Made by a program: the position numbers and the translations under genes. Positions 29,712 through 37,203 of a stretch of 38,002 nucleotides of DNA are shown here, one piece after another (position 1 is the stretch's first letter; the number at the start of each line of letters is the position of its first letter). Source of the DNA: Agathobacter sp. (GTDB lineage Bacteria; Bacillota; Clostridia; Lachnospirales; Lachnospiraceae); contig JALEZW010000066.1 of the NCBI GenBank assembly GCA_022772675.1, forward strand, positions 1-38,002. The letters are read 5' to 3'. Under the pieces are notes generated by a model. The model saw only the letters and a list, made by a program, of their open reading frames with translations. It searched no databases and had not been told where the DNA came from.

Positions 29712-30091
29712 TCAGCCGGCCTGAGCCCCCAGGCACCATCAATCCCCACCAGAAAAGATTCATAGTCCCCTAATTGTGTGACCGATACTACCAGAGATTC
29801 CCCTTCACAACCAGTCCCACATCGTTCATGCATCCGCTCATCATATGCCCTGCAGACTTCCGTCATCCGCACCAGATCCGGATCCGTATCATCCTCAAAC
29901 TTCAGATCAATCACGACCCAGCTGTCTGTCAGATACATTGACAAAGCTGCACGCAGCGTGCAGACAGAAGCGATTGCCTCTACTCCCTGCTCACTTCCAT
30001 TCCTCTGAATCGTCAGACAACACGCAGCTTTTTTCATTCCCAAAGCATCTGTTCCTTCCACAGACTTCATAAACTCACGTAATTCACTCAT
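29693..30091 (-). CDS. Hypothetical protein, 132 residues
   Basis: Start at ATG 30091 (MSELREFMKSVEGTD) because GGGAGGGG lies 5-6 nt before it; the longer TTG frame would bury that SD. Alpha/beta composition, acidic, with WVVIDLKFEDDTDPDLVRM and ESLVVSVTQLGDYESFLVGID. No recognised domain. It forms a unit with the ArdC-like gene 25 nt upstream and the membrane coiled-coil gene, and resembles accessory genes of Lachnospiraceae integrative elements. Confidence 0.6.
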   Translation of the reverse strand: MSELREFMKSVEGTDALGMKKAACCLTIQRNGSEQGVEAIASVCTLRAALSMYLTDSWVVIDLKFEDDTDPDLVRMTEVCRAYDERMHERCGTGCEGESLVVSVTQLGDYESFLVGIDGAWGLRPAEKEVAV

Positions 30092-30116
30092 CCTATCCCC
30101 TCCCAATCATTCAAAC

Positions 30117-30932
30117 CTATGTATCCGTTTCCAATTTCACCGGTGGAAAACTGAACAGCCGTTTCTGGCATTTTCTTTGAAACAGTTCCGCCAGACACTC
30201 CGTCTTCGTCCTCATGAGTTTCTCCCTCAGCAAGATCAGTTCTTCCTTCCACTCCTCATTTTCTGTGGACCTGGCAGCCAGATCCAGAATACAGGCATTT
30301 TCTGTTATGTCCGATGAAACAAGAAGCGCATTGAAAAATGCAGTCTCATTAAAAGAAAGCCTCCAGCCTTCCAGATCATCCAGTATCTTTCGTGATTTTT
30401 CAATCACTTCTTGAATAAATACATATTTCTCATCCCGGGACATTCGCTGCAGTTTCCCAAACAAAGCTTTGACTATGGTATGTTTGATTCCAAAATTCTC
30501 AAATACTATGAATCGGACAGCGATACGCACCAGAGGATTCTCTGAGACCAGCTCAAATTCATTTCCGGTAAATTTCACAATCTGCTCCTTTTCAATAGGA
30601 ACATTCTCGCCTCCCCGGTACTCTTTTCCCTCTGTATCTTCAAATCCGTATCCCCTGACCACACGGTAACTTTCCCTTGCGCCTGCCCGTACCTCCGGAA
30701 GAATCAGCTGCACACATACGGCATCCTCTTTCCGTTTTCGTCCCAGCTGATTCCATGCCTTCTCCCCACAAACCATTCTGGACTTGGGATTCTGATCATA
30801 TAACAGGAGAAGATTCGTCAAAGAAAGATGATTGTTCTCCACATACAATCTCAAAAACGGAAGTATTTCATTTACAGAAACCACTTTTAATATGGAATCT
30901 TCAATGATTTGTCCAATATCATCCACTTTCAT
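30117..30932 (-). CDS. Protein with ArdC-like N-terminal region
   Basis: 271 residues; start after AAAGGAAAATAGC, one base after the stop of the upstream gene. Residues 30-75 (LSLTNLLLLYDQNPKSRMVCGEKAWNQLGRK) resemble the N-terminal ssDNA-binding domain of ArdC/DUF1738 antirestriction proteins, whose usual pattern is 'LL..QNP.AT.V.GF..W..LGR'. The zinc metalloprotease half of ArdC is absent; instead there is a helical C-terminus (VKALFGKLQRMSRDEKYVFIQEVIEKSRK). It may protect incoming element DNA. Assignment is by motif only. Confidence 0.55.
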   Translation of the reverse strand: MKVDDIGQIIEDSILKVVSVNEILPFLRLYVENNHLSLTNLLLLYDQNPKSRMVCGEKAWNQLGRKRKEDAVCVQLILPEVRAGARESYRVVRGYGFEDTEGKEYRGGENVPIEKEQIVKFTGNEFELVSENPLVRIAVRFIVFENFGIKHTIVKALFGKLQRMSRDEKYVFIQEVIEKSRKILDDLEGWRLSFNETAFFNALLVSSDITENACILDLAARSTENEEWKEELILLREKLMRTKTECLAELFQRKCQKRLFSFPPVKLETDT

Positions 30933-30933
30933 G

Positions 30934-31668
30934 CTATTTTCCTTTATTTCCTCTTTTTAACCGTTTCTCCTCGCGCTTACGTTCTCTCTCCTCCTCCCGT
31001 CTGGCTCTGCTTTTGCGTTTTTCCAGCCGTTTATCATAAGTTCCTTCCTCTGAAAATTCTCCCACAACACGATCTGGTTCTCCACTGCGAAGAGAAGCAT
31101 CCAGCATCTTAAGGTTGGTACGAAGCTGCCTTTCCTCCTTTTCCCGCAGCTGATTCATCCGCTCCTCCTGCTCCACTTCGGATGCAAAAGCTCCCATGAC
31201 AACATCGTAGTCGCTCACAGTCTCTTCCACATCCAGCTTTTCGCCAGTCACTGCTCCCTTCTTCTCAAGAAAAAACATCTTCCTGCCTAACGATTTTCTG
31301 TTTTTCTGTGGCCTGTAGACACCGGCTGCTTCCTGTGTTCTCATTTTTCCGGTAAAAAGGGACTCCATAGAGTCGAAGAATCTCCCGATTCGTTCCTCCT
31401 TCTCGTCCACCTTTCGCTCCCTCTCGTGAAGTTCCTGGTCTTTTTCCAGCCAACGCTTTCTGTCTGCCTCCTGCTTCCTGCGTATTTTCTTCCGATACCT
31501 GATGATATGTACTGTCTCCACCAGCCGGTAAATTAGATACAACACCAAACAAACACACAAGATGGAATCAAAATAAATGTTGTTTAGCGGAGCGGGAAGC
31601 TCCCGTAACAAGTTCTGGTAAATGCTGGTATGATACAACCAGCTCTGAAATGAGTAAAAATATGACAT
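30934..31668 (-). CDS. Membrane-anchored coiled-coil protein
   Basis: About 244 residues from ATG 31668 with AAGGAGGGTGTCT upstream. One hydrophobic segment at about 37-54 (FDSILCVCLVLYLIYRLVE), then a long basic/acidic helical region (RYRKKIRRKQEADRKRWLEKD...VDEKEERI) and a very basic C-terminus (RARREEERERKREEKRLKR). No enzymatic motif. Such proteins are frequent neighbours in mobile elements and may act as scaffolds. Its SD is inside a strong hairpin (31674-31725). Confidence 0.6.
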   Translation of the reverse strand: MSYFYSFQSWLYHTSIYQNLLRELPAPLNNIYFDSILCVCLVLYLIYRLVETVHIIRYRKKIRRKQEADRKRWLEKDQELHERERKVDEKEERIGRFFDSMESLFTGKMRTQEAAGVYRPQKNRKSLGRKMFFLEKKGAVTGEKLDVEETVSDYDVVMGAFASEVEQEERMNQLREKEERQLRTNLKMLDASLRSGEPDRVVGEFSEEGTYDKRLEKRKSRARREEERERKREEKRLKRGNKGK

Positions 31669-31673
31669 AGACA

Positions 31674-31725
31674 CCCTCCTTCCTTTTCCTGCACTTGATA
31701 AAATGCACGAAAAGGAAGGGGAGGA
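31674..31725 (-). promoter_or_regulatory. Hairpin sequestering the ribosome binding site of the membrane coiled-coil gene
   Basis: CCTTCCTTTTC (31678-31688) and GAAAAGGAAGG (31709-31719) form an 11-bp stem, extended by GCA/TGC inside and CCTCC/GGAGG outside. In the leftward transcript the 3' arm contains the AAGGAGG Shine-Dalgarno, so transcripts arriving from the rloB side would be translationally silent, whereas a transcript starting inside the loop or arm would not. Confidence 0.6.
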
Positions 31726-31733
31726 AAAAATAT

Positions 31734-32280
31734 TTACAGATATGGCCTTAGCTTTTCAATCAATTCATAAACCTTTGTGCCCGGTGATGAATTTGCCGGA
31801 GGTCTTCCATCATTGATTTTCTCAAGATTTTTCGCATTCCTGATTGCCTGATCCATAAATGGTCTGAGAATATTATACATGTCCTCACGACCTTTAGAAT
31901 ACTTGCCTTTTCCAATACTCTCCATCCATTCAGTCAATTTTGGCCAATACTCTTTCCGGTCAATATCTGATTGAAAATAACTGAAATGTAGAAGAAACCA
32001 CCCAAACATGTTTATATCCATTTGGATTTTCACTTACCCTTTTTCTTGCTTTTTCAAAAAGGCTGAGTGTATTATCCCCTTCGCCATAAATGTCCAGCTG
32101 GATTCTTCCACGGTATTGCTGATTAATGACATCTCTCATCGCCTGAAAATACTGTGGCTCCGTATTTGTTCCTTCCGAAACGATCAGATGATACTCCGGC
32201 TGAATTCTGATTTCCCGGTCAAGGCGTTTTTTCATCCAGCCTTTATCCAGATCACTTTTCTTGGGAGGCTTTAAACTCAT
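31734..32280 (-). pseudogene. RloB-like (AbiLii-type) gene with internal deletion and frameshift
   Basis: Start ATG 32280 overlaps the RloA stop (ATGA) behind AAGGAGA. The first 95 residues are RloB-like: YHLIVSEGTNTEPQYF (the Toprim-like first motif), DIYGEGDNTLSLFEKAR and YKHVWVV. The frame then leaves homology. In another frame the C-terminal part continues WFLLHFSYFQSDIDRKEYW... to PYL at 31734. The joint is within TGGGTGGTTTC near 32005, where the VW and WFLLHF codons share TGG, and 30-50 residues including the FDKDDF-type motif are lost. Expected size about 210-230 residues. Presumably inactive. Confidence 0.72.
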
Positions 32281-33512
32281 GTCCAATCTCCTTCTGATAG
32301 CATATTCGTCAGATAGGGATCCGCTCCATATCTGCCTTCCATATACTGCTTATCGAATGCTGCCGTACTATTTACACGCTCATTATCCTCCCTGCGAATC
32401 TCATAAAGAGAATAAATTTCACTTTCATGGTTGGAATTCTCTGCTGCAAACCAGATTTCATCTCTGCGAAAAACGGTATTTTTCATTGTAGTCATATCGT
32501 GAGATGTAAACAACAGCTGCGCCCCCTGACGATTCAGTTTTGGATTCTTGAACATGGAAATCACATAACGAAGCAGCTTCGGATGAAGTTTCGCATCCAG
32601 TTCATCAATAATTACCAGACGGCCTTCCTGAAGTGCGAGCAGAAGAACCGGCAAGGCAGCAATCAACTTCTTTGTTCCATCCGATTCATCCGAATACTTT
32701 AGCTCATAGACTTTTCCGTCCATAGTTCTCTGCGTATAAAGCTGTTTTTCCTCATCATCAAACCGATAGCCCGAAAGATCAATCCCCATGTCATTCAAAG
32801 CCCGAATCATTCTGTTTCTGAAAGAAGCATTTTTAGAAAGCATAATGATACGATCCACGACCGGGTTAGCGTAATTGCGGATAACACAGGATTCAAACCA
32901 GCTTTGTACTTCTGCAATCATAGGAATATCATAATTGATTGCCAAAAATGACAGATATGGCATTTTGGGATTAACCGACAAATTAACATTCGCTTTTTTC
33001 ATACTGGGACCTAATGTAATTTCCGAATACTCCCGCTCAAAAACAGTACCGGTTCGCTTGCCTCCAATCGCCCTCCAATACAATGACTCGGCAACAATCT
33101 CTTCGTTTAACAAAGACAAATTATAACGATATTCATTCTTGCCCTGACAGAAGAAAATTTCAAACTCAGTGGGCTGCTCTCTGGATGTTTCATCCAGCAA
33201 AAACGGCTCATAGCTTACCCTCTGTTGAATGATCATACTTTCGCGAGTCTTTTCCAGATCACGGATTGGCTTTACAACGGTAGAAATCAGACAGGAAAGT
33301 GCCTGCAGAAGATTTGACTTTCCGCCCCCATTAGGTCCATAAATTACTCCAACCGGAAGCAGACTTTCTCCCTTGACTTCCTTGTTTTCCTTTGTTTTAA
33401 TCTTACACGCCAACAGAGATTCCGAGAATTCCGGAATCGCAGCTGCCTGAAAATCAAAAATCGTTTCTCCCTTGTAGGACTTAAAATTCTGAAATGAAAA
33501 CTGACAAAGCAT
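32277..33512 (-). CDS. RloA / AbiLi-like AAA (ABC-type) ATPase
   Basis: About 411 residues from Met 7 of the frame (MLCQFSFQNFKSY), since AAGGAGAGGG lies 5 nt upstream. SMC/RecN-like N-terminus FQNFKSYKGETIFDF, Walker A GPNGGGKSNLLQ (about 58-69), signature region SDESDGTKKLIAALPVLL, Walker B LVIIDELDAKLHP and the switch histidine in LLFTSHDMTTM. Paired with an overlapping RloB gene this is the RloAB/AbiL arrangement, in which the ATPase senses infection and licenses the Toprim-like partner. Here the partner is damaged, so the ATPase is orphaned. Confidence 0.85.
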   Translation of the reverse strand: MLCQFSFQNFKSYKGETIFDFQAAAIPEFSESLLACKIKTKENKEVKGESLLPVGVIYGPNGGGKSNLLQALSCLISTVVKPIRDLEKTRESMIIQQRVSYEPFLLDETSREQPTEFEIFFCQGKNEYRYNLSLLNEEIVAESLYWRAIGGKRTGTVFEREYSEITLGPSMKKANVNLSVNPKMPYLSFLAINYDIPMIAEVQSWFESCVIRNYANPVVDRIIMLSKNASFRNRMIRALNDMGIDLSGYRFDDEEKQLYTQRTMDGKVYELKYSDESDGTKKLIAALPVLLLALQEGRLVIIDELDAKLHPKLLRYVISMFKNPKLNRQGAQLLFTSHDMTTMKNTVFRRDEIWFAAENSNHESEIYSLYEIRREDNERVNSTAAFDKQYMEGRYGADPYLTNMLSEGDWT

Positions 33513-33538
33513 CGTCCCTCTCCTTTCCATCCAGATTT

Positions 33539-33567
33539 ATTATATGAATTATAGCCTTAAAAGTCAA
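33539..33567 (-). promoter_or_regulatory. Promoter of the RloA/RloB pair
   Basis: -35 TTGACT (33567-33562), 17-bp spacer, -10 TATAAT (33544-33539), about 26 bp before the start codon. The preceding 100 bp are very AT-rich and contain no other gene. Confidence 0.8.
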
Positions 33568-33685
33568 GTTTTATACTTGTTTTCATAAAATATTTTTATT
33601 ATATTGGTTTTATAATCAAATTTTGGTTTATAAATCTGTTAGGATGATATTGCGCTGAATTGACTAAATTTGCTTATATAATCAA

Positions 33686-33840
33686 TTATCTTTCCCATTC
33701 CTTCCCGGCTTCTGGCATTAACCAGTCAGGACAGGCAGGTATCCCTTTGCCGGAACCGGCTCTTTGCTATTCAGTTTTCTTTTACCCGGATTGCCTTCCA
33801 GTTTCTTAACCGCTGTAGGCTTTGGTTTTCTTCCTGCCAT
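33686..33840 (-). pseudogene. N-terminal fragment of a P27-family phage terminase small subunit
   Basis: ATG at 33840, MAGRKPKPTAVKKLEGNPGK then RKLNSKEPVPAKG, the near-invariant start of P27-type small terminases. A one-base shift near 33730 changes to CPDWLMPEAGKEWER before TAA at 33686. The remaining 100 or so residues and the rest of any prophage are missing. It marks a former phage in this region. Confidence 0.8.
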
Positions 33841-33867
33841 CGAAATACTCTTCTTCCCTAATTCTTT

Positions 33868-33902
33868 GCAAAATAAAAGGACCGTGTATCTCTACACGAT
33901 CC
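33868..33902 (-). terminator. Terminator of the abiE operon
   Basis: Minus-strand stem GGATCGTGTA, loop GAGA, TACACGGTCC (one mismatch), then TTTTATTTT, 20 bp after the abiEii stop. Confidence 0.75.
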
Positions 33903-33922
33903 CTATTACTAATTTTATGTAT

Positions 33923-34819
33923 TTACATCCAACTTTTTGTTTCTTTACTCCATGTCTGCTCAAAGGAATTATCGTTGTGAATTGAATCCACGATGGGCAG
34001 CAATAATTCTTTTAGTAGTTGCATAGTTTCTTCAAATTCAACTTTCACCAATGCTTTCTTCTTTTTGATAAAGGCTCTCCATCTCCCCCGTCTTGTCTCA
34101 TCCTTGGTAAAATCATCATCAAAGGCTGCAATATCATCAAAACCAGTACCTCGATGGTTAAAGGTCTCTACAATCGCATTCTTTAATTCCACACCATTAA
34201 GATTATACCTGTCAGCTAAAACATAGATATCATAGAAATCCTTATATCTGCCATTTGCAAGACCCAGAGAAACAAAAGCCTCAAACTTTTCTGCTATGAC
34301 GGAGTAAATAGAATAGGCATATACTTGCGGAACTTCCATATCCAACAGAACCGGGAACTCCATTTTCACTCTTTCTGGATACACCACATCACCAAAACCA
34401 ATATCTATTGATACCGGGACCTTGGTTCTATCCAGATATCCCATAATAGATACATTTACTCCGTGATACTCCTTGAATTCAGTTATATTGATAACCTCAA
34501 GCGTATTCAAATCAAATCTTAACGCATCATCGCACTCTATAGAAAAAATATCATTAAATACTTTCTTCATTTCTTCAGCATCATTTGGAATACGCTGTGC
34601 CAAAAGATCAATATCCATCGTTGCACGAGCATACTCTCCATCAAATAGTGCATACAAGAAAATACCGCCCTTTAGTGTAAATCTCTCCACATAATTTGAA
34701 ACAGATAATCTATATATTGTTCTCTCCAAACCATATGTGACCAGCTTATCCTGCATAGTCTTTCCATCTTCTATCGCCTGTTTCTTTAATCTGTCCTTTA
34801 CGGATATAGCGTTTGTCAT
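33923..34819 (-). CDS. abiEii: AbiEii nucleotidyltransferase toxin (type IV toxin-antitoxin)
   Basis: 298 residues from ATG 34819, which overlaps the abiEi stop as ATGA; the upstream extension of the frame lies inside abiEi. The nucleotidyltransferase motif is FTLKGGIFLYALFDG...RATMDIDLLAQR (Gly-Gly, then T-x-D-x-D). Further motifs are PVSIDIGFGD (third acidic residue), SVIAEKFEAFVSLG and YKDFYDIYVL, all typical of AbiEii/AbiGii. It inhibits growth by nucleotide transfer to RNA targets (tRNA modification is reported for homologues such as MenT) and contributes to abortive infection. It is intact. Confidence 0.92.
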   Translation of the reverse strand: MTNAISVKDRLKKQAIEDGKTMQDKLVTYGLERTIYRLSVSNYVERFTLKGGIFLYALFDGEYARATMDIDLLAQRIPNDAEEMKKVFNDIFSIECDDALRFDLNTLEVINITEFKEYHGVNVSIMGYLDRTKVPVSIDIGFGDVVYPERVKMEFPVLLDMEVPQVYAYSIYSVIAEKFEAFVSLGLANGRYKDFYDIYVLADRYNLNGVELKNAIVETFNHRGTGFDDIAAFDDDFTKDETRRGRWRAFIKKKKALVKVEFEETMQLLKELLLPIVDSIHNDNSFEQTWSKETKSWM

Positions 34820-35403
34820 ACCAGCACCTCTAGATACATTTTCATTACATCCCCACATTTGAGCATCTCCGCATATCTGATTAGCCTATTCAGATTACGG
34901 TCACTCCGATGCAGATAGGTTGTAAGAACTTCTTTCGTTTCTTCAATTCCGATTTTTTCCCTGTAGAAAACGATATCAACAACAGTTTTCTCAATATCAT
35001 ATATACGAAATCTGTTATTTCCATCCTCTACGGTCACGATACCAACATCAAATCGATCATCTGTAAAATAGCATACATTCAGTTCCGGCCAATCCGGCAG
35101 TGTTGATACCTTTGCTTTTCTCGGAATTGCCACATCAATGGCATCTGGACGATAAGTAGACAGATTATAATACACGGCTGCACTTAGCAGACAAACCACT
35201 CCGTCTGGTACAAATGCATAGGCATAGTAGAAATCCGATCCCTCACCATCAAAATTTGCATTCTCATAATATTTCTTATTCAGTTTTATCAGGATCCCCT
35301 GGTCAACCATCTGATTGATTTTATAATATGAAAAACCTTTATCTTTCAGCTCTTGAACCGAAAAAATCATTTGGTCATTGGAAATCTGTGCCGTCTTTGT
35401 CAT
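34816..35403 (-). CDS. abiEi: AbiEi antitoxin / transcriptional repressor
   Basis: 195 residues from ATG 35403 (MTKTAQISNDQM), preferred because GGGGTGA is 6 nt upstream. An N-terminal winged HTH (FSVQELKDKGFSYYKINQMVDQGILIKLNKKYY) is followed by the AbiEi C-terminal domain (YAFVPDGVVCLLSAAVYYNLSTY, DVAIPRKAK, RIYDIEKTVVDIVFYREKIG, YLHRSDRNLNRLIRYAEML). It represses its own operon by binding inverted repeats in the promoter, seen here at 35458-35521, and antagonises AbiEii without a stable protein complex. Confidence 0.92.
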   Translation of the reverse strand: MTKTAQISNDQMIFSVQELKDKGFSYYKINQMVDQGILIKLNKKYYENANFDGEGSDFYYAYAFVPDGVVCLLSAAVYYNLSTYRPDAIDVAIPRKAKVSTLPDWPELNVCYFTDDRFDVGIVTVEDGNNRFRIYDIEKTVVDIVFYREKIGIEETKEVLTTYLHRSDRNLNRLIRYAEMLKCGDVMKMYLEVLV

Positions 35404-35457
35404 CTTTCTCACCCCAATTCCAGTATATCCAAATTCGTGATAATTATTTAAGCAATT

Positions 35458-35521
35458 TTCGGCACTTTGTTGTTTTGCCGAATTTCATTTAAATTATAGT
35501 AATCGTTTCACGATTTGTCAA
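35458..35521 (-). promoter_or_regulatory. abiE promoter with two palindromic operators
   Basis: Consensus -35 TTGACA (35521-35516), 17-bp spacer, -10 TATAAT (35498-35493). Palindrome 1, AATCGT-TTC-ACGATT (35501-35515), fills the spacer. Palindrome 2, TTCGGCA-11-TGCCGAA (35458-35482), lies just downstream of the start site. Two inverted repeats is the arrangement known for cooperative AbiEi autoregulation. Confidence 0.85.
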
Positions 35522-35536
35522 TGGATTTTCAGTGAG

Positions 35537-35875
35537 CTACCCCCCACTCGTATCTTCGTAAATCTGCCTGATAAGTTTTTCTACATTCAGGTTTCCCAAA
35601 TATCCAAAGGGAATGTGACGTTCCCTCACAGCCACAATAAACTTTCCGTAAGTCACATGGCTGAGATGATCGGTAAAAAAATACACCCGGTCCTTTCCAT
35701 CCAGCATCTTTCCGTCAACAGTCTTATAACTCTCCGTAAGAATATACATCCAGTTCGGAAATCGTTTTTTTAGCTTATTGAGCCAGTTCACATGTCCGCC
35801 TATAATCACAATATTCTTGTCAGCTATGGCTTCCAAACGTTCAAAAAGCTGTTTATACCATTCTTCCTTTGTCAT
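35537..35875 (-). CDS. DUF2325-like protein
   Basis: 112 residues. The core IVIIGGHVNWLNKLKKRFPNW, then DRVYFFTDHLSHVTYGKFI and HIPFGYLGNLNVEKLIRQIYED follow the DUF2325 pattern, a small Rossmann-like fold common in Firmicutes and often found near TIR or nucleotide-dependent genes. Function unproven. It starts 15 nt after the HAD gene's stop and has only a weak SD (GGCGGGTG), so it is probably coupled to that gene. Confidence 0.6.
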   Translation of the reverse strand: MTKEEWYKQLFERLEAIADKNIVIIGGHVNWLNKLKKRFPNWMYILTESYKTVDGKMLDGKDRVYFFTDHLSHVTYGKFIVAVRERHIPFGYLGNLNVEKLIRQIYEDTSGG

Positions 35876-35890
35876 ATCTTTGACACCCGC

Positions 35891-36400
35891 CTAGTTTCTC
35901 TCACCTATTTCCTGCAGCTTCTGCAGTGTATCCTCTGCACTATGATGCCAGATTCCGGTCCCTCCAAGAGCCTCCCATTCCCTGATGGTCTTTTCAAAAT
36001 CGTCAATCAGAATGCAGTCCGGTCCCGTACAGTAATTCTTCTTTTCCTCCCGGTAAACAATGTTGACCACGATCTGATCCGAAAGAAGCCTGCGCACCCA
36101 TCGTATCTTGTCCTCACCGGCAGTCACGATCCCCCTTCTAGCCTTCGGAATACCGGAAAGGATCGCACACTTGTCCCCGAAAGTATCATAAATCCGGTGG
36201 AACATATCCTCTGCTCCTGCCATAGGTTCAAGGCGGTCATAAAAATGCTCGGTTTTCCTCATAGCTTGAAACATCTCGTCATCCTGTGCTTCTGTCTTAT
36301 CAGCCTGATTGATCGGTGACAGTCCAAGAAGATCCTTCACACCTCTGTCAAAATCTGCCAGTACCCCGTCCATGTCAAAATATATTTTTTTGATCTCCAT
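35891..36400 (-). CDS. HAD-family 5'(3')-deoxyribonucleotidase-like phosphatase
   Basis: 169 residues, AAAGGAGG before the ATG. HAD motif I YFDMDGVLADFDRG (residues 7-20, nucleophile Asp and acid/base Asp), motif II AILSGIPK, motif III lysine in KIRWVRR and motif IV ILIDDFEKTIREW. The size and the short cap match cytosolic nucleotidases of the NT5C type, which dephosphorylate (deoxy)nucleoside monophosphates. Probably a housekeeping or salvage gene of the host flank. Confidence 0.78.
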   Translation of the reverse strand: MEIKKIYFDMDGVLADFDRGVKDLLGLSPINQADKTEAQDDEMFQAMRKTEHFYDRLEPMAGAEDMFHRIYDTFGDKCAILSGIPKARRGIVTAGEDKIRWVRRLLSDQIVVNIVYREEKKNYCTGPDCILIDDFEKTIREWEALGGTGIWHHSAEDTLQKLQEIGERN

Positions 36401-36433
36401 ACATGCCTCCTTTAGTATTTTTCCTGTTTCACG

Positions 36434-37159
36434 CTACTTCTCCGGGTATTCATCATCCTCAAAAGCCACCTGCCACATACACATATCCATCAGTTTCATT
36501 TGCGGATATTCAATTCCACCTGCACTCAGTTTCGCCCTGACATCTTCAAACGATTCACTGTTTGTACAATAATAATTTGCAACATCGCGGACAGACTTCC
36601 GATTGTATCTTCCGGAAGAAATCCCGTATTTTTTTACGGTCTGCTTATAATATCTGTCGTACGCCGGTACGCATCCCATAGTTCCCAGAAGGATCTTGGT
36701 AACAAGAGTATCTGTAGCATTATTATCTTTTCCCTCAAACGCCGGCAGCTCCTTTGCATAAGTGCACCGGATTCTGTCACTGATTTCATCCAGCAAATCC
36801 AGATTTTTTTCATCTGTCAATCCTTCTGCAGTGATTCCCAATAGAGGATTATATTTTTCTTTCAAAATCATCTCTACAACCGGAATATGTACCTTGTAAT
36901 CCTTCTGTAAAAGGAACGAGGAGCCCCGGTACATTCCCCAGCTTGCCAGATAAAATGCCAAATGCAGTGCAAGATAATCCACGGCCTCCTGATTATCCGG
37001 ATCTCTGTATCTGCAAAATGCCTGATAGCAATGCTGCCATGACAGATACCGGGCATGACCATCTCTTTCCGTTTCTGCATAATAATTCCTGATACATTGT
37101 ACCGCTTTTTCAGCCGGCAGTGTTGCGGATTTACCCTTTTCTTTCTTCTGTTGATTCAT
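36434..37159 (-). CDS. Hypothetical protein, about 241 residues
   Basis: Start at ATG 37159 (MNQQKKEKGKS) because GAGGTGG lies 6 nt before it. Mostly helical: YLSWQHCYQAFCRY, DYLALHLAFYLASWGMYRGSSFLLQKDYKVH, TKILLGTMGCVPAYDRYYKQTVKKYG. Conserved-looking aromatic and Gly motifs resemble an uncharacterised family seen widely in Firmicutes and Actinobacteria, which I cannot name with confidence. The next gene downstream begins 33 nt later, so it may be co-transcribed with the HAD gene. Confidence 0.7.
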   Translation of the reverse strand: MNQQKKEKGKSATLPAEKAVQCIRNYYAETERDGHARYLSWQHCYQAFCRYRDPDNQEAVDYLALHLAFYLASWGMYRGSSFLLQKDYKVHIPVVEMILKEKYNPLLGITAEGLTDEKNLDLLDEISDRIRCTYAKELPAFEGKDNNATDTLVTKILLGTMGCVPAYDRYYKQTVKKYGISSGRYNRKSVRDVANYYCTNSESFEDVRAKLSAGGIEYPQMKLMDMCMWQVAFEDDEYPEK

Positions 37160-37203
37160 TTGCCACCTCATTTATCTAGCTGAACAAATATCTGTACCAT
37201 CCT

